Origin: Ornithinicoccus hortensis
Lineage (GTDB): Bacteria; Actinomycetota; Actinomycetes; Actinomycetales; Dermatophilaceae
Assembly: GCF_006716185.1 (NCBI RefSeq)
Contig: NZ_VFOP01000001.1
Location: 2,976,001-3,040,000, forward strand
Direction of reading: 5' to 3'
Length of the DNA stretch: 64,000 nt
Positions within the stretch are counted from its first letter, which is position 1. Each line of letters starts with the position of its first letter. The notes under the pieces are model-generated. The model was not told the DNA's origin, made no database searches, and was given only the letters and a program-made list of their open reading frames with translations. Of the stretch, positions 37,323-45,920 are shown piece after piece. The position numbers and the translations under genes are program-made.

Positions 37323-37337
37323 TTCGCCGTGAGCGCA
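37323..37337. promoter_or_regulatory. Candidate ClgR-binding site of the clpP1P2 promoter
   Basis: The sequence TTCGCCGTGAGCG contains CGC-N5-GCG (37325-37335), the core known for the actinobacterial regulator ClgR, which activates clpP and clpC genes. It lies about 40 bp upstream of a possible -10 box (TAGGGT, about 37282-37277, minus strand), a place suited to an activator. The flanking half-site bases match the published consensus only in part. Confidence 0.45.
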
Positions 37338-37339
37338 CA

Positions 37340-37373
37340 GACCGCCCGCCAGCACGGGGGCTGACGGGCGGTC
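37340..37373 (-). terminator. Terminator downstream of tig
   Basis: Arms GACCGCCCGCCAGC (37340-37353) and GCTGACGGGCGGTC (37360-37373) pair over 14 positions with one wobble pair. It begins 18 bp after the end of tig and separates it from the clpP1P2 promoter. Confidence 0.75.
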
Positions 37374-37391
37374 GGTATGCCGTGGGGCCGG

Positions 37392-38774
37392 TCAGGCCCG
37401 GGCGGACTCCTCGTCGTCGGACTCGGCCACGACCTCCTCGGTCGCGTCCTCGGCGTCGGCCACAGCGTCCTCGGCGTCGGCGCCCTCGGCGTCGTCTTCC
37501 TCGTTCTCGTCACCGTCGATCAGGTCCAGGTCGACCTCCTGGCCGTCGGTGTCGGTGACGGTGGCCAGCTCCAGCACGGAGGCCAGCGCCTTGCGGCGGC
37601 CGACCTCGGAGACCATCGACTCGACCTGGCCCTGCTGCTCCAGCGCCTGGGCGAACTGCTGCGGGTTCATGCCGTACTGCTGGGCGGCCGTCATCAGGTA
37701 CTCGACCAGCTCCTGCTGGGTCACCTCGACCTCGTCCCGGGCCACGATGGCGTCCAGCAGGAACTGGGTCTTCATCGCCTTCTGGGTGCTCTCGGTGACC
37801 TCGGCGCGGTGCTCGTCGTCCTCGAGGCGGTTCTCGTCCTCCAGGTGCTTGTGCACCTCGGCCTCGACCAGGTTCTCCGGCAGCGGGATCTCGGTGAGCT
37901 CCAGCATGGCGTCGAGCACCTTGTCGCGGGCCGCCAGGCCCTGCTCGAAGCGGGCGCCCTGCTCGGCCTGCTTGCGGACGTCGGCCTCCAGCTCCTCCAA
38001 GGTGTCGAACTCCGAGGCGAGCTGGGCGAAGTCGTCGTCCAGCTCCGGCAGCTGGCGCTCCTTGAGCGACTGCAGCGTGACGGTGACGTCGGCGTCCTTG
38101 CCCGCGTGCTCGCCGCCGGCCAGCGGGGCGACGAACTCGACGGTCTCGCCGGCGGTCTTGCCGGTGAGCGCCTCGTCCAGGCCCGGCAGCATGGTGCCGG
38201 AGCCGATCTCGTAGGAGACCCCGGTCACCGAGTCGACCTCCTCGTCGCCGACCTTGGCGGAGAGGTCGATGGAGGTGAAGTCACCCTCCTGCGCGGCGCG
38301 CTCGACGCCGACCAGGGTGCCGAACCGGGCGCGCAGGGCGTCCATCCGGGTGGTGACGTCCTCCTCCTTGACCTCCAGCGGGTCGACCTCGACCGAGATG
38401 GTGGAGTAGTCGGGCAGCTCGAAGGTGGGGACCACGTCGACCTCGGCCTCGAACTTGAAGTCCTTGCCGTCCTCGACCGGCAGCTCGGTCATGTTGACCT
38501 CGGGCTGGCCCAGCGGACGCAGCTCGTTCTCCTGCACAGCCCGGGTGTAGTACTCCGGCAGCGCGTCGTTCAACGCCTCCTGGACCACCGCGCCGCGGCC
38601 GAACCGCTGGTCGATGATGCGGGCGGGCACCTTGCCCTTGCGGAAGCCGGGGACGTTCACCTGCTGGGCGATCGTCTTGTACGCCGCGTCCATCCGGGGC
38701 TTCAACTCGTCGGAGGCGACCTCCACGGTCAGCTTCACCCGGGTCGGGGTCAGGGTCTCAACGGCACTCTTCAC
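37392..38774 (-). CDS. tig: Trigger factor
   Basis: Ribosome-bound chaperone with peptidyl-prolyl isomerase activity. It has 460 residues. The N-terminal ribosome-binding part has the signature [12 protein letters not shown] (near residues 43-54), the FKBP-type PPIase domain follows ([12 protein letters not shown]), then the helical C-terminal arms. An acidic, Asp/Glu/Ala-rich tail (about the last 45 residues) is typical of actinobacterial trigger factors. I chose the GTG at 38774 ([15 protein letters not shown]) with GGAG about nine bases upstream; an in-frame start at 38822 adds 16 residues without domain value. It precedes clpP1P2, as in most bacteria. Confidence 0.95.
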   Translation of the reverse strand: MKSAVETLTPTRVKLTVEVASDELKPRMDAAYKTIAQQVNVPGFRKGKVPARIIDQRFGRGAVVQEALNDALPEYYTRAVQENELRPLGQPEVNMTELPVEDGKDFKFEAEVDVVPTFELPDYSTISVEVDPLEVKEEDVTTRMDALRARFGTLVGVERAAQEGDFTSIDLSAKVGDEEVDSVTGVSYEIGSGTMLPGLDEALTGKTAGETVEFVAPLAGGEHAGKDADVTVTLQSLKERQLPELDDDFAQLASEFDTLEELEADVRKQAEQGARFEQGLAARDKVLDAMLELTEIPLPENLVEAEVHKHLEDENRLEDDEHRAEVTESTQKAMKTQFLLDAIVARDEVEVTQQELVEYLMTAAQQYGMNPQQFAQALEQQGQVESMVSEVGRRKALASVLELATVTDTDGQEVDLDLIDGDENEEDDAEGADAEDAVADAEDATEEVVAESDDEESARA

Positions 38775-38909
38775 TTGCAGGCACTCCAGAATCGGGTCGG
38801 GTCGGCTGGACGTCACGGGCACCCGCCGCCCCGGCAGGTGGCCGGCACGACGGCCCGGGCGGACCGTCGTGGGTCCGGCAGGCGCCCAAAGATCAGTTCA
38901 TGGTAACGG

Positions 38910-38983
38910 TCGGGGTAGCCGGATTCGAACCGGCGGCCTTCCGCTCCCAAAGCGGACGCGCTACCAAGCTGCGCCATACCCCG
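38910..38983 (-). tRNA. tRNA-Pro (anticodon TGG)
   Basis: A 74-nt cloverleaf on the minus strand. The acceptor stem CGGGGTA pairs with TACCCCG, and the discriminator is A. The anticodon stem/loop CCGCT-TTGGGAG-AGCGG region gives anticodon TGG, and the T-arm is CCGGTTCGAATCCGG. The 3' CCA is not encoded. It lies just upstream of tig on the same strand. Confidence 0.93.
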
Positions 38984-39075
38984 TCTGCGACGCCCTCACC
39001 CTAGGGGTGATTGGGCAGTCGGTGCGGACGGGCAGTACAGTAATCCCTCGCTGCGGCACTCCGTGCCACCAGCCC

Positions 39076-39149
39076 GCGGGTGTAGCTCAATGGTAGAGCC
39101 CCAGTCTTCCAAACTGGCTACGCGAGTTCGATTCTCGTCACCCGCTCCA
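39076..39149 (+). tRNA. tRNA-Gly (anticodon TCC)
   Basis: A 71-nt tRNA followed by an encoded CCA (39147-39149). The acceptor stem is GCGGGTG/CACCCGC, the D-arm GCTCAATGGTAGAGC, the anticodon loop CTTCCAA (TCC) in the CCAGT/ACTGG stem, and the T-arm CGAGTTCGATTCTCG. Upstream, TTGGGC (39011) and TACAGT (39036) could be -35 and -10 boxes with a 19-bp gap. It is divergent from tRNA-Pro; no integrase gene or direct repeat marks an integrated element here. Confidence 0.95.
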
Positions 39150-39169
39150 GAACCGGCGGTTCCGGCGTC

Positions 39170-39703
39170 TCACGCCACCAACAGCATCGACAGCGCGGCG
39201 GTGTCCGCGTCGCTCTGCGGGTCCACGCCCGACTTCGACGCCAGCCGGGTCACCGTGCCGTCCAGGTCCGCCTCGGCCCAGGCCGCCCGATGGTCCAGTC
39301 CCAGGTCGGGCACGCCCGGCAGCAAGATGCAGCCCGAGGCGGTGTCGTACTCCGGGACCGAGCTCAGCGTGCTCCCCGGCGGGTGCAGGACGGCGAGCCC
39401 GGCAGGTGTGTGGTCGGCGAACTGGCCGGGCTGCAGCGGGTGCTCCCCCAGCAGCTGCCCCTCCGCCAGGACCAGGCCGACGGCCCCCTCCGGCCCGTCC
39501 TCCGGCACCTCCTCGACGACCCGGAAGACGGTGCTCCCGCGGGGCAGCATGCCCGGGACGGCGGCCATCTGCACCGCCAGGACCAGGAAGCGTGCCCACT
39601 CCACCGGGTCCTCCGGCCAGCGGCGCAGCAACAGGAATCCCGAGAGGCACCCGCCGCCGTGTAGCGGCGCGACCTCGACCGGTGGGAGCTGACGGTGCGT
39701 CAT
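39170..39703 (-). CDS. Uncharacterised protein (177 residues)
   Basis: A soluble protein with no domain I recognise: MTHRQLPPVEVAPL at the start, then a mixed alpha/beta-looking middle (FLLLRRWPEDPVEWARFLVL) and a C-terminal AWAEADLDGTVTRLASK. A strong Shine-Dalgarno sequence (AGGAGG) lies five bases before the ATG at 39703, which supports a real gene. It is convergent with tRNA-Gly and divergent from the SIMPL gene. The codon pattern matches its neighbours. Confidence 0.7.
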   Translation of the reverse strand: MTHRQLPPVEVAPLHGGGCLSGFLLLRRWPEDPVEWARFLVLAVQMAAVPGMLPRGSTVFRVVEEVPEDGPEGAVGLVLAEGQLLGEHPLQPGQFADHTPAGLAVLHPPGSTLSSVPEYDTASGCILLPGVPDLGLDHRAAWAEADLDGTVTRLASKSGVDPQSDADTAALSMLLVA

Positions 39704-39845
39704 GCCGACCTCCTGCCCGTGCCCGGTGGGCACCCTGTCCCTGCCAGGATGCCACGGCCGGGAGCGCGGGTGGATGACATTCGGGCAACGATTTCGGCCC
39801 GGCGCCCGGCCCCGCGGGTGGCGCGTGACGGCATACGATCTCGTC

Positions 39846-40466
39846 ATGACGGACACGATCGAGGTCACCGGATCGGGCCAGGCCACCGGAAGTCCCGACC
39901 TGGTCGTGCTCGACCTGCGGATCCAGGCCGAGCGCGAGACGGTCGCCGAGGCCCTGGCCGCCGTGGCCGAGTCGACCACGGCCGTGCTGGAGGCCACCGC
40001 CGGGCACCGCTCCGGCGCCGTCCCTCCCCCACGGACCCAGGGGCTCAACCTGTTCACCCGGCACGACCGGGACGGGCAGCAGGTCATCGGCTACGCCGCA
40101 GCCCAGCAGCTGCGACTCACCCTGGCGGGCACGGACCTGGCCGGCGAGGTGCTCACCGCGGTCTCGACGGCCGCCGGCGACGCCCTCGGCATCGACAACC
40201 TGGCGCTGACCGTGGCCGACTCCACGGAGCTGTTGGTCAGCGCGCGGGAGGCCGCCTTCGCGGACGCGCGCGGCCGGGCCGAGCAGTATGCGGCGCTGGC
40301 CGGCCGGGAGCTCGGGCGGGTGAGCGGGGTGCGGGACGTCCCGGACACCGGCAGCGGGCCCGCCCCGCGGCTGGCCCGGATGGTCGCCGACGGCGCCTCG
40401 ATGCCGATCCAGGGCGGCGAGCACACCGTGTCGGTGACCGTCACCGTCCGCTGGGAGCTGGTCTGA
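39846..40466 (+). CDS. SIMPL (DUF541) domain protein
   Basis: A 206-residue protein of the SIMPL/DUF541 family. Typical elements are the N-terminal IEVTGSGQATGSPDLVVL, the alternating VAEALAAVAE helix and the end QGGEHTVSVTVTVRWEL. No signal peptide is seen, so this member seems cytoplasmic, whereas many family members are exported. Function is not known. ATG at 39846 is the start; a GGCATAC heptamer and TACGAT lie just upstream, so the transcript may be almost leaderless. Confidence 0.82.
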   Translation: MTDTIEVTGSGQATGSPDLVVLDLRIQAERETVAEALAAVAESTTAVLEATAGHRSGAVPPPRTQGLNLFTRHDRDGQQVIGYAAAQQLRLTLAGTDLAGEVLTAVSTAAGDALGIDNLALTVADSTELLVSAREAAFADARGRAEQYAALAGRELGRVSGVRDVPDTGSGPAPRLARMVADGASMPIQGGEHTVSVTVTVRWELV

Positions 40467-40573
40467 GCCGAAAAGCGGGCCTGACCACCACTGTTCGACA
40501 TCGCCGGGGCGATGTGCCTACGTTGGAGGGGTCAGGCCGACCATGTCGGCGCGAACACAGGAAGGACGACTTC

Positions 40574-40804
40574 ATGGGGTTCATGGACAAGATCACCGGC
40601 GCTGCCGAGGACAACAAGGACAAGATCGGCGACGCCGTCGAGCAGCACGGCGACAAGGTCGACCAGGGGATCGAGAAGGGGTCCGACTTCGTCGACGACA
40701 AGACCGGCGGGAAGTACTCCGACCAGATCGACCAGGGTGGGGACAAGCTCCGCGAGGGCCTGGACGGCCTCGGGGGCGGGGACGCCGCCAAGGGCGACGC
40801 CTGA
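40574..40804 (+). CDS. MT0933-type small protein (annotated in the family as antitoxin), copy 1
   Basis: A 76-residue hydrophilic protein: MGFMDKITGAAEDNKDKIGD, then repeated Asp/Lys helices and DFVDDKTGGKYSDQIDQ. This pattern is that of the MT0933/Rv0909 antitoxin-like family (start MGxxDK and FxDxKTxGxYxD). AGGAAGGA lies upstream of the ATG at 40574. The usual toxin partner is not next to it. A strong hairpin (40831-40858) follows. The next gene is a paralogue, so the pair is a tandem duplication. Confidence 0.8.
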   Translation: MGFMDKITGAAEDNKDKIGDAVEQHGDKVDQGIEKGSDFVDDKTGGKYSDQIDQGGDKLREGLDGLGGGDAAKGDA

Positions 40805-40830
40805 GGCGCCGTCGCACCATACGTGTTGGA

Positions 40831-40858
40831 TGAGCCCCGGTCCGCGGACCGGGGCTCA
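40831..40858. terminator. Perfect 14-bp palindrome after the first MT0933-type gene
   Basis: TGAGCCCCGGTCCG and its exact complement form a 28-bp palindrome. No U-run follows. It probably ends the transcript of the first gene and could also act on the minus strand. Confidence 0.6.
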
Positions 40859-40975
40859 TCGCCGTCCGGGACCGCCCCGGTGGGCCGGGGTCCTCGACAA
40901 GTTACCGGTCGGTGTGCAAAGTTGAGTGGACCGGGGCCGACGACGCACGTCGGCACAGCATGGGAGGAAACCTCA

Positions 40976-41236
40976 ATGGGGTTCTTGGACAAGATCACCG
41001 GCGCTGCCGAGCAGCACAAGGACAAGCTGAGCGACGCGGTGGACCAGCACGCCGACAAGATCGACGAGGGCATCGACAAGGCCTCGGACTTCATCGACGA
41101 CAAGACGGGCGGGAAGTTCTCCGACCAGCTCGAGCAGGGTGAGGACAAACTCCGCGAGGGGCTGGACAGCCTGGACGGCAAGGCCGACGACTTCGCCGCC
41201 GACAAGCCGGCACCCGAGAAGCCGGCCGCCGAGTAG
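40976..41236 (+). CDS. MT0933-type small protein, copy 2
   Basis: An 86-residue paralogue of the protein at 40574 (MGFLDKITGAAEQHKDKLSD, FIDDKTGGKFSDQLEQ), with an added Pro/Ala/Glu-rich tail. A strong Shine-Dalgarno (GGGAGGAAA) precedes the ATG at 40976. Between the copies is a 171-bp gap with a terminator, so each has its own promoter. No cognate toxin gene is seen nearby; the antitoxin role is a family label and is uncertain here. Confidence 0.8.
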   Translation: MGFLDKITGAAEQHKDKLSDAVDQHADKIDEGIDKASDFIDDKTGGKFSDQLEQGEDKLREGLDSLDGKADDFAADKPAPEKPAAE

Positions 41237-41287
41237 GACGGGTCCGCCAGCAGTTCCCGGTCACCACCGACCGGGTCCCGATCACCA

Positions 41288-41320
41288 GGAAGCCCCGGGC
41301 CGTGATGGCCCGGGGCTTCC
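41288..41320. terminator. Terminator between the second MT0933-type gene and rpiB
   Basis: Arms GGAAGCCCCGGGCC (41288-41301) and GGCCCGGGGCTTCC (41307-41320) pair perfectly around a five-base loop GTGAT. The flanking genes are convergent. Confidence 0.75.
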
Positions 41321-41357
41321 TGCTCAGGACGTCTTGGTCCTGCCGACCGGTCCGGTC

Positions 41358-41825
41358 TCAGGCCCGTTCCGGCAGCGTGCCGTCGGCCTCGTAGGCGGTC
41401 ATCATCTCGATCCGGCGGCGGTGCCGGTCGGCTCCGGAGAACTCCGTGGTCAGGAAGGTGAGGACCATCTCCCGGGCCTCCTCCACCGAGTTCATCCGGG
41501 CACCGATCGAGAGCACCCGGGCGTCGTTGTGCTCCCGGCAGAGCCTGGCCAGCTCGGCGTTGTAGGCCAGGGCGGCCCGGATCCCCCGGACCTTGTTGGC
41601 CGCCATCTGCTCCCCGTTGCCCGACCCGCCGAGCACGATGCCCAGGGAGTCCGGGTCGGCGGCGACCGCCTCGGCTGCGCGCAGCACGAAGACCGGGTAG
41701 TCGTCCAGCTCGTCGTACTCGGTCGGTCCGTGGTCGACCACCTCGTGGCCCTGGGCGCCCAACCAAGCCACCAGGTCCCGTTGCAACTCGAAGGCGGCGT
41801 GGTCCCCGCCGATGTGGATGCGCAT
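41358..41825 (-). CDS. rpiB: Ribose-5-phosphate isomerase B
   Basis: Interconverts ribose 5-phosphate and ribulose 5-phosphate in the pentose phosphate pathway. It has 155 residues. Motifs are MRIHIGGDHAAFELQ, GIVLGGSGNGEQMAANKV (phosphate loop) and HNDARVLSIGARM. The Ser-Gly-Asn-Gly-Glu version, with Glu as base instead of Cys, matches the mycobacterial enzyme type. The ATG at 41825 follows the Rv2466c-like gene by 13 bp, so they may be co-transcribed. Confidence 0.95.
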   Translation of the reverse strand: MRIHIGGDHAAFELQRDLVAWLGAQGHEVVDHGPTEYDELDDYPVFVLRAAEAVAADPDSLGIVLGGSGNGEQMAANKVRGIRAALAYNAELARLCREHNDARVLSIGARMNSVEEAREMVLTFLTTEFSGADRHRRRIEMMTAYEADGTLPERA

Positions 41826-41838
41826 GTCGGGGCGCTCC

Positions 41839-42483
41839 TCAGCTGAAGTCCGGGCTGGCGTTGCGGGTGCGCTTCAACTCGTAGAAGCCGGGGGTCCCGG
41901 CCACCAGCACGCAGCCGTCCCACAGCTTGCCGGCCGCCTCGCCCTTGGGCGCCGGGGTGATCACCGGGCCGAAGAAGGAGACCCCGTTGACCGACACGAC
42001 CGGGGTGCCGACGTCGTCGCCGACCAGGTCGATCGCCCGCTGGTGGCTGGCCCGCAGCTGCTCGTCCACCTCGTCGCTGTCGGCATACCGCGCGAGCTCG
42101 GCCGGCAGGCCGGCCTCCTCCAGCGCCTCGGCGATGATCGTGGGCAGGTCCTCGGTGCCCCGACCCTCGTTGTGCACCCGGCGGCCGATCGCGTCGTACA
42201 ACGCCTTGCGGGTGCTGTTGCCGTCGTCGTCGCCGGGGTGCTGCTCGGCGGCGGCGATCACCACGCGGACCGGCGCCCACGCGCGGTCCAGGAAGCTGCG
42301 GTAGCCCTCGTCGAGGTCGCGTCCCTCGTTGAGCACCGCCAGACTCATCACCGACCAGGTGATGTCGAGGTCGCGCACCTGCGCCGCCTCGATCAGCCAC
42401 CGGGAGGTCATCCAGGCCCAGGGGCAGGTGGGGTCGAACCACATCTCGGCGGTGGTCCGTGTCTGCGTCGCATCGGTCGTCAT
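41839..42483 (-). CDS. DsbA-like mycothiol-dependent nitroreductase, Rv2466c family
   Basis: A 214-residue thioredoxin-fold oxidoreductase related to M. tuberculosis Rv2466c, which uses mycothiol. The match runs along the whole protein: WFDPTCPWAWMTSRW, VMSLAVLNEGRDL, GDDVGTPVVSVNGVSFFGPV and the end FYELKRTR. The active site is CPWA (Cys20, Ala23), so the second cysteine of CPWC is missing; a single-thiol mechanism is implied. ATG at 42483 is the start. It is upstream of rpiB and divergent from pepN, the same local order as in M. tuberculosis. Confidence 0.88.
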   Translation of the reverse strand: MTTDATQTRTTAEMWFDPTCPWAWMTSRWLIEAAQVRDLDITWSVMSLAVLNEGRDLDEGYRSFLDRAWAPVRVVIAAAEQHPGDDDGNSTRKALYDAIGRRVHNEGRGTEDLPTIIAEALEEAGLPAELARYADSDEVDEQLRASHQRAIDLVGDDVGTPVVSVNGVSFFGPVITPAPKGEAAGKLWDGCVLVAGTPGFYELKRTRNASPDFS

Positions 42484-42535
42484 GACACCATCGTGGCATC
42501 CGACCACAAGACCGTGAACGCCAGGAGGCGCCCGC

Positions 42536-45103
42536 ATGCCCGGAACGAACCTGACCCGCGACGAGGCCCGTCAGCGTTCGGAGCTCATCTCGGTCGACTC
42601 GTATGCCGTGTCGCTGGACCTGACCACGGGTCCCGACACCTTCGCGAGCTCGACCACCGTCCGGTTCTCCGCCACGGAGGCCGGGGTGGGTGCCGACACC
42701 TTCATCGACCTGATCGCCCGGTCCGTGGAGTCGATCGAGTTCAACGGGCAGTCCCTGGACCCAGCTCGGGTGTGGGCCGACTCGCGGATCCGACTGCCCG
42801 AACTGCAGGCCGAGAACACCCTCACCGTGGACGCCACGTGCGTCTACATGAACACCGGTGAGGGGCTGCACCGGTTCGTCGACCCCGCCGACGGCGAGGT
42901 CTACCTGTACACCCAGTTCGAGGTGCCGGACTCCCGCCGCGTGTTCACCGTCTTCGAGCAGCCCGACCTCAAGGCGACCTTCCAGTTCACGGTGACCGCA
43001 CCGGCCCACTGGCAGATGATCTCCAACCAGCCCACCCCGGAGCCCTCGGCCGCCTCGGACGCCGCGAACGCCGACCAGGGGGCCGTGGCGCGCTGGACCT
43101 TCGAGCCCACGCCGCGCATCTCCTCCTACATCACCGCGCTGGTCGCCGGCCCCTACGACGTGGTCCGCGACTCGGTGCAGACCCGGGCCGGCGAGGTGCC
43201 GCTGGGGGTGTTCTGCCGCAAGTCGCTGCGGCAGTACCTGGACGCCGAGGACATCCTGGACTGCACCAAGCGCGGCTTCGCCTTCTTCGAGGAGGAGTTC
43301 GACCAGCCCTACCCGTTCGCCAAGTACGACCAGATCTTCACGCCGGAATACAACATGGGCGCGATGGAGAACGCCGGCTGCGTGACCATCGTGGAGGCCT
43401 ACGTCTTCCGCGGGAAGGTCACCGACGCCATCGTCGAGCGCCGGGCGCTGACGATCCTGCACGAGCTGGCCCACATGTGGTTCGGCGACCTGGTCACCAT
43501 GCAGTGGTGGGACGACCTGTGGCTCAACGAGTCGTTCGCGGAGTGGGCCTCCACCACCTGCCAGGCCGAGGCCACCGGGTGGACCGAGTCGTGGACCACC
43601 TTCGCCACCTCGGAGAAGGCGTGGGCCTACCGGCAGGACCAGCTCTCCTCCACCCACCCGATCGCGGCGGACATGGTGGACCTGGCGGCGGTCGAGGTGA
43701 ACTTCGACGGGATCACCTACGCCAAGGGTGCCTCCGTGCTCAAGCAGCTGGTCGCCTACGTGGGCCGGGAGCCGTTCCGGGACGGGCTGCGCGCCTACTT
43801 CGCCAAGCACGCCTGGGGCAACACCACGCTCGCCGACCTGCTCACCGAGCTGGAGGCCACCTCCGCCCGGGACCTGCAGGCCTGGTCCCAGCTGTGGCTG
43901 GAGACGGCCGGCGTGAACACGCTGCGCCCGGTCCTGGAGGTCACCGACGGCACGATCACCGCCGCCGCCATCGAGCAGACCGCACCCGAGGAGCACCACG
44001 TGCTGCGGCCGCACCGCCTCGCGGTGGGCTGCTACACCCTGCAGGGCGAGAAACTGGTGCGCACCGAGCGCCTCGAGCTGGACGTGGACGGCGCCTCGAC
44101 GCCGGTGCCCGCGCTCGTCGGCACCCGGATGCCGGACCTCCTGCTGGTCAACGACGAGGACCTCGCCTACGCCAAGGTGCGCCTGGACGAGCAGTCGCTG
44201 GCGACCGCCCTGTCCCGGCCCCGCGCGCTGACCGAGAGCCTGCCCCGCGCCCTGGTGCTCGGTGCCGCCTGGGACATGACCCGGGACGGGGAGCTGCCGG
44301 CCTCGGCATACGTGCGGCTGATCGCCGGCGTGCTGCCGGTCGAGACCGACTCCAACCTGCTCAAGGTCCAGCTCCAGCAGGTCATCACCGCCGCGCTGAC
44401 CTACACGGCCCCGGCACACCGGCAGGCGGTGCTCGCCGACCTGACCGCCGCGCTGCGCTCGGCCGCCGAGGGTGCGGCGCCGGGCAGCGACGCCCAGCTC
44501 CAGCTGGTCACCTCCTGGGCCTCCACCGCCTCCTCCCCCGAGGACGTGACGGCCATCCGGGACCTGCTCGAGGGCCGCACTACCCTGGAGGGCCTCACGA
44601 TCGACCAGGACATGCGGTGGACGCTGCTCACCTCGCTGGCCACCGCCGGTGCCGCCGGCGAGGAGGAGATCGAGGCCGAGCAGGAGCGGGACTTCACCGC
44701 CACCGGGCGGGAGCACGCGGCCCGCGCCCGGGCCGCCCGCCCCACCGCGGAGGCCAAGGAGCAGGCCTACCAGGAGGCTTTCCTGTCCGACGGGCTGCCC
44801 AACTCGGTGCTCGCCGCCACGGCCGCGGGCTTCGGCCGGGCCCACGACCCGGAGCTGATCCGTCCGTACGTGGAGCGGTTCCACGCCGACATCGCCGGGG
44901 TGTGGGATGCCCGCACCCACGCGATCGCCGAGGCGCTGGCGCGCGGCTTCTACCCCGCGGCGCTGGCCGACGACCAGCTGCTCACGGCCATCCAGGCCTG
45001 GTTGGACGCCCACCCGGACGCCCCGTCCGGCCTGCGCCGCACGCTCGCCGAGAACCGGGACGGCACCGCGCGGGCGGTCGCCGCGCAGCGCGCCGATGCC
45101 TGA
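42536..45103 (+). CDS. pepN: Aminopeptidase N (M1 metallopeptidase)
   Basis: Zinc aminopeptidase that removes N-terminal residues from peptides. It has 855 residues. The substrate motif GAMEN is in YNMGAMENAGCV, the zinc motif HELAHMWFGDLV (HExxH) is near residue 308, and the third ligand lies in WLNESFAEW. An ERAP1-like C-terminal domain follows. AGGAGG lies seven bases before the ATG at 42536. A hydrolase gene overlaps its 3' end by 8 bp and should be translated with it. Confidence 0.96.
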   Translation: MPGTNLTRDEARQRSELISVDSYAVSLDLTTGPDTFASSTTVRFSATEAGVGADTFIDLIARSVESIEFNGQSLDPARVWADSRIRLPELQAENTLTVDATCVYMNTGEGLHRFVDPADGEVYLYTQFEVPDSRRVFTVFEQPDLKATFQFTVTAPAHWQMISNQPTPEPSAASDAANADQGAVARWTFEPTPRISSYITALVAGPYDVVRDSVQTRAGEVPLGVFCRKSLRQYLDAEDILDCTKRGFAFFEEEFDQPYPFAKYDQIFTPEYNMGAMENAGCVTIVEAYVFRGKVTDAIVERRALTILHELAHMWFGDLVTMQWWDDLWLNESFAEWASTTCQAEATGWTESWTTFATSEKAWAYRQDQLSSTHPIAADMVDLAAVEVNFDGITYAKGASVLKQLVAYVGREPFRDGLRAYFAKHAWGNTTLADLLTELEATSARDLQAWSQLWLETAGVNTLRPVLEVTDGTITAAAIEQTAPEEHHVLRPHRLAVGCYTLQGEKLVRTERLELDVDGASTPVPALVGTRMPDLLLVNDEDLAYAKVRLDEQSLATALSRPRALTESLPRALVLGAAWDMTRDGELPASAYVRLIAGVLPVETDSNLLKVQLQQVITAALTYTAPAHRQAVLADLTAALRSAAEGAAPGSDAQLQLVTSWASTASSPEDVTAIRDLLEGRTTLEGLTIDQDMRWTLLTSLATAGAAGEEEIEAEQERDFTATGREHAARARAARPTAEAKEQAYQEAFLSDGLPNSVLAATAAGFGRAHDPELIRPYVERFHADIAGVWDARTHAIAEALARGFYPAALADDQLLTAIQAWLDAHPDAPSGLRRTLAENRDGTARAVAAQRADA

Positions 45104-45908
45104 CCAGGTGACCGACTACGTCGCCACGGTCACCGGCGGCGCCGGGCCGCCGGTGCTGCTGCTGGCCGGTGGCGCCGCGAGCAGCCACGGCTTCTTTCCG
45201 GGCGTGGCCGACGCGCTGCCGGGTCACCGCATCGTCAGCCTGGACCGGCCCGGCACCGGGCGGGCGCAGGCCGCCGGCGCCGCCACCCTGCCGACGGGGT
45301 CGGCGGCGGTCGCGCGGGTCCTCACCGAGCTCGACGCCGGTCCCGCCGTGATCCTCGGGCAGAGTCTGGGGGCGCTGCTGGCCGTGCAGGTGGCGATCGA
45401 TCACCCCGAACTGGTAGCCGGCCTGCTCCTGATCGACCCGACCCCCGTCGACCTGCCCGGACAGCTGCGCTCGGTCAGCCGAGTCTCCCGGGTCATCGCC
45501 CTGCCCGGCAAGCTGCCGGTGCTGGGCCCCCGGGTCGACCGGGCGCTGTTTCGGCTGATGGGTCGCCAGCTGGAGGCCACGCCGCAGACCGAGGAGGCGA
45601 TCGAGGTGCTCCTCACCTCCGCCTCCCTGGATGCGACCGCCCGGGCGACCCGGACCCTCGAGGCGGACGCAGCCGCGCTCGCTCCCCGTCTGACCCGTCT
45701 GGACGGGCCGGTCGTCCTACTGACGGCCGACCGGCCGGCGGATCACCCGGTGCGTGCCTCGCACGAGCGCCTGGTCCTCGCGTTGGGCGGCCGGCTGGTG
45801 GCCCCGGCCGGTGCCATCCACGCCGAGCAGGCCCGGGACCCGGACGGGATCAACGCGTTGCTCCGGGATGTGGTGGCGCAGGCCTTCGGCGGCACCACCC
45901 ACCGCTGA
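45096..45908 (+). CDS. Alpha/beta hydrolase
   Basis: A 270-residue alpha/beta-fold hydrolase. The oxyanion strand VLLLAGGAASSHGF starts near residue 20, the nucleophile elbow is GQSLGALLA (G-x-S-x-G) and the likely catalytic His is in GAIHAEQARD. The acid is not certain. Substrate unknown. The ATG at 45096 overlaps the pepN stop by 8 bp. It is convergent with malQ, 12 bp apart. Confidence 0.85.
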   Translation: MPDQVTDYVATVTGGAGPPVLLLAGGAASSHGFFPGVADALPGHRIVSLDRPGTGRAQAAGAATLPTGSAAVARVLTELDAGPAVILGQSLGALLAVQVAIDHPELVAGLLLIDPTPVDLPGQLRSVSRVSRVIALPGKLPVLGPRVDRALFRLMGRQLEATPQTEEAIEVLLTSASLDATARATRTLEADAAALAPRLTRLDGPVVLLTADRPADHPVRASHERLVLALGGRLVAPAGAIHAEQARDPDGINALLRDVVAQAFGGTTHR

Positions 45909-45920
45909 CCGGAGCCGGCG

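Noticed and set aside
38910-39149. tRNA-Pro/tRNA-Gly pair as attachment site for an integrated element
   Set aside because: No integrase, no flanking direct repeat of the tRNA 3' end and no composition change near 39,000.
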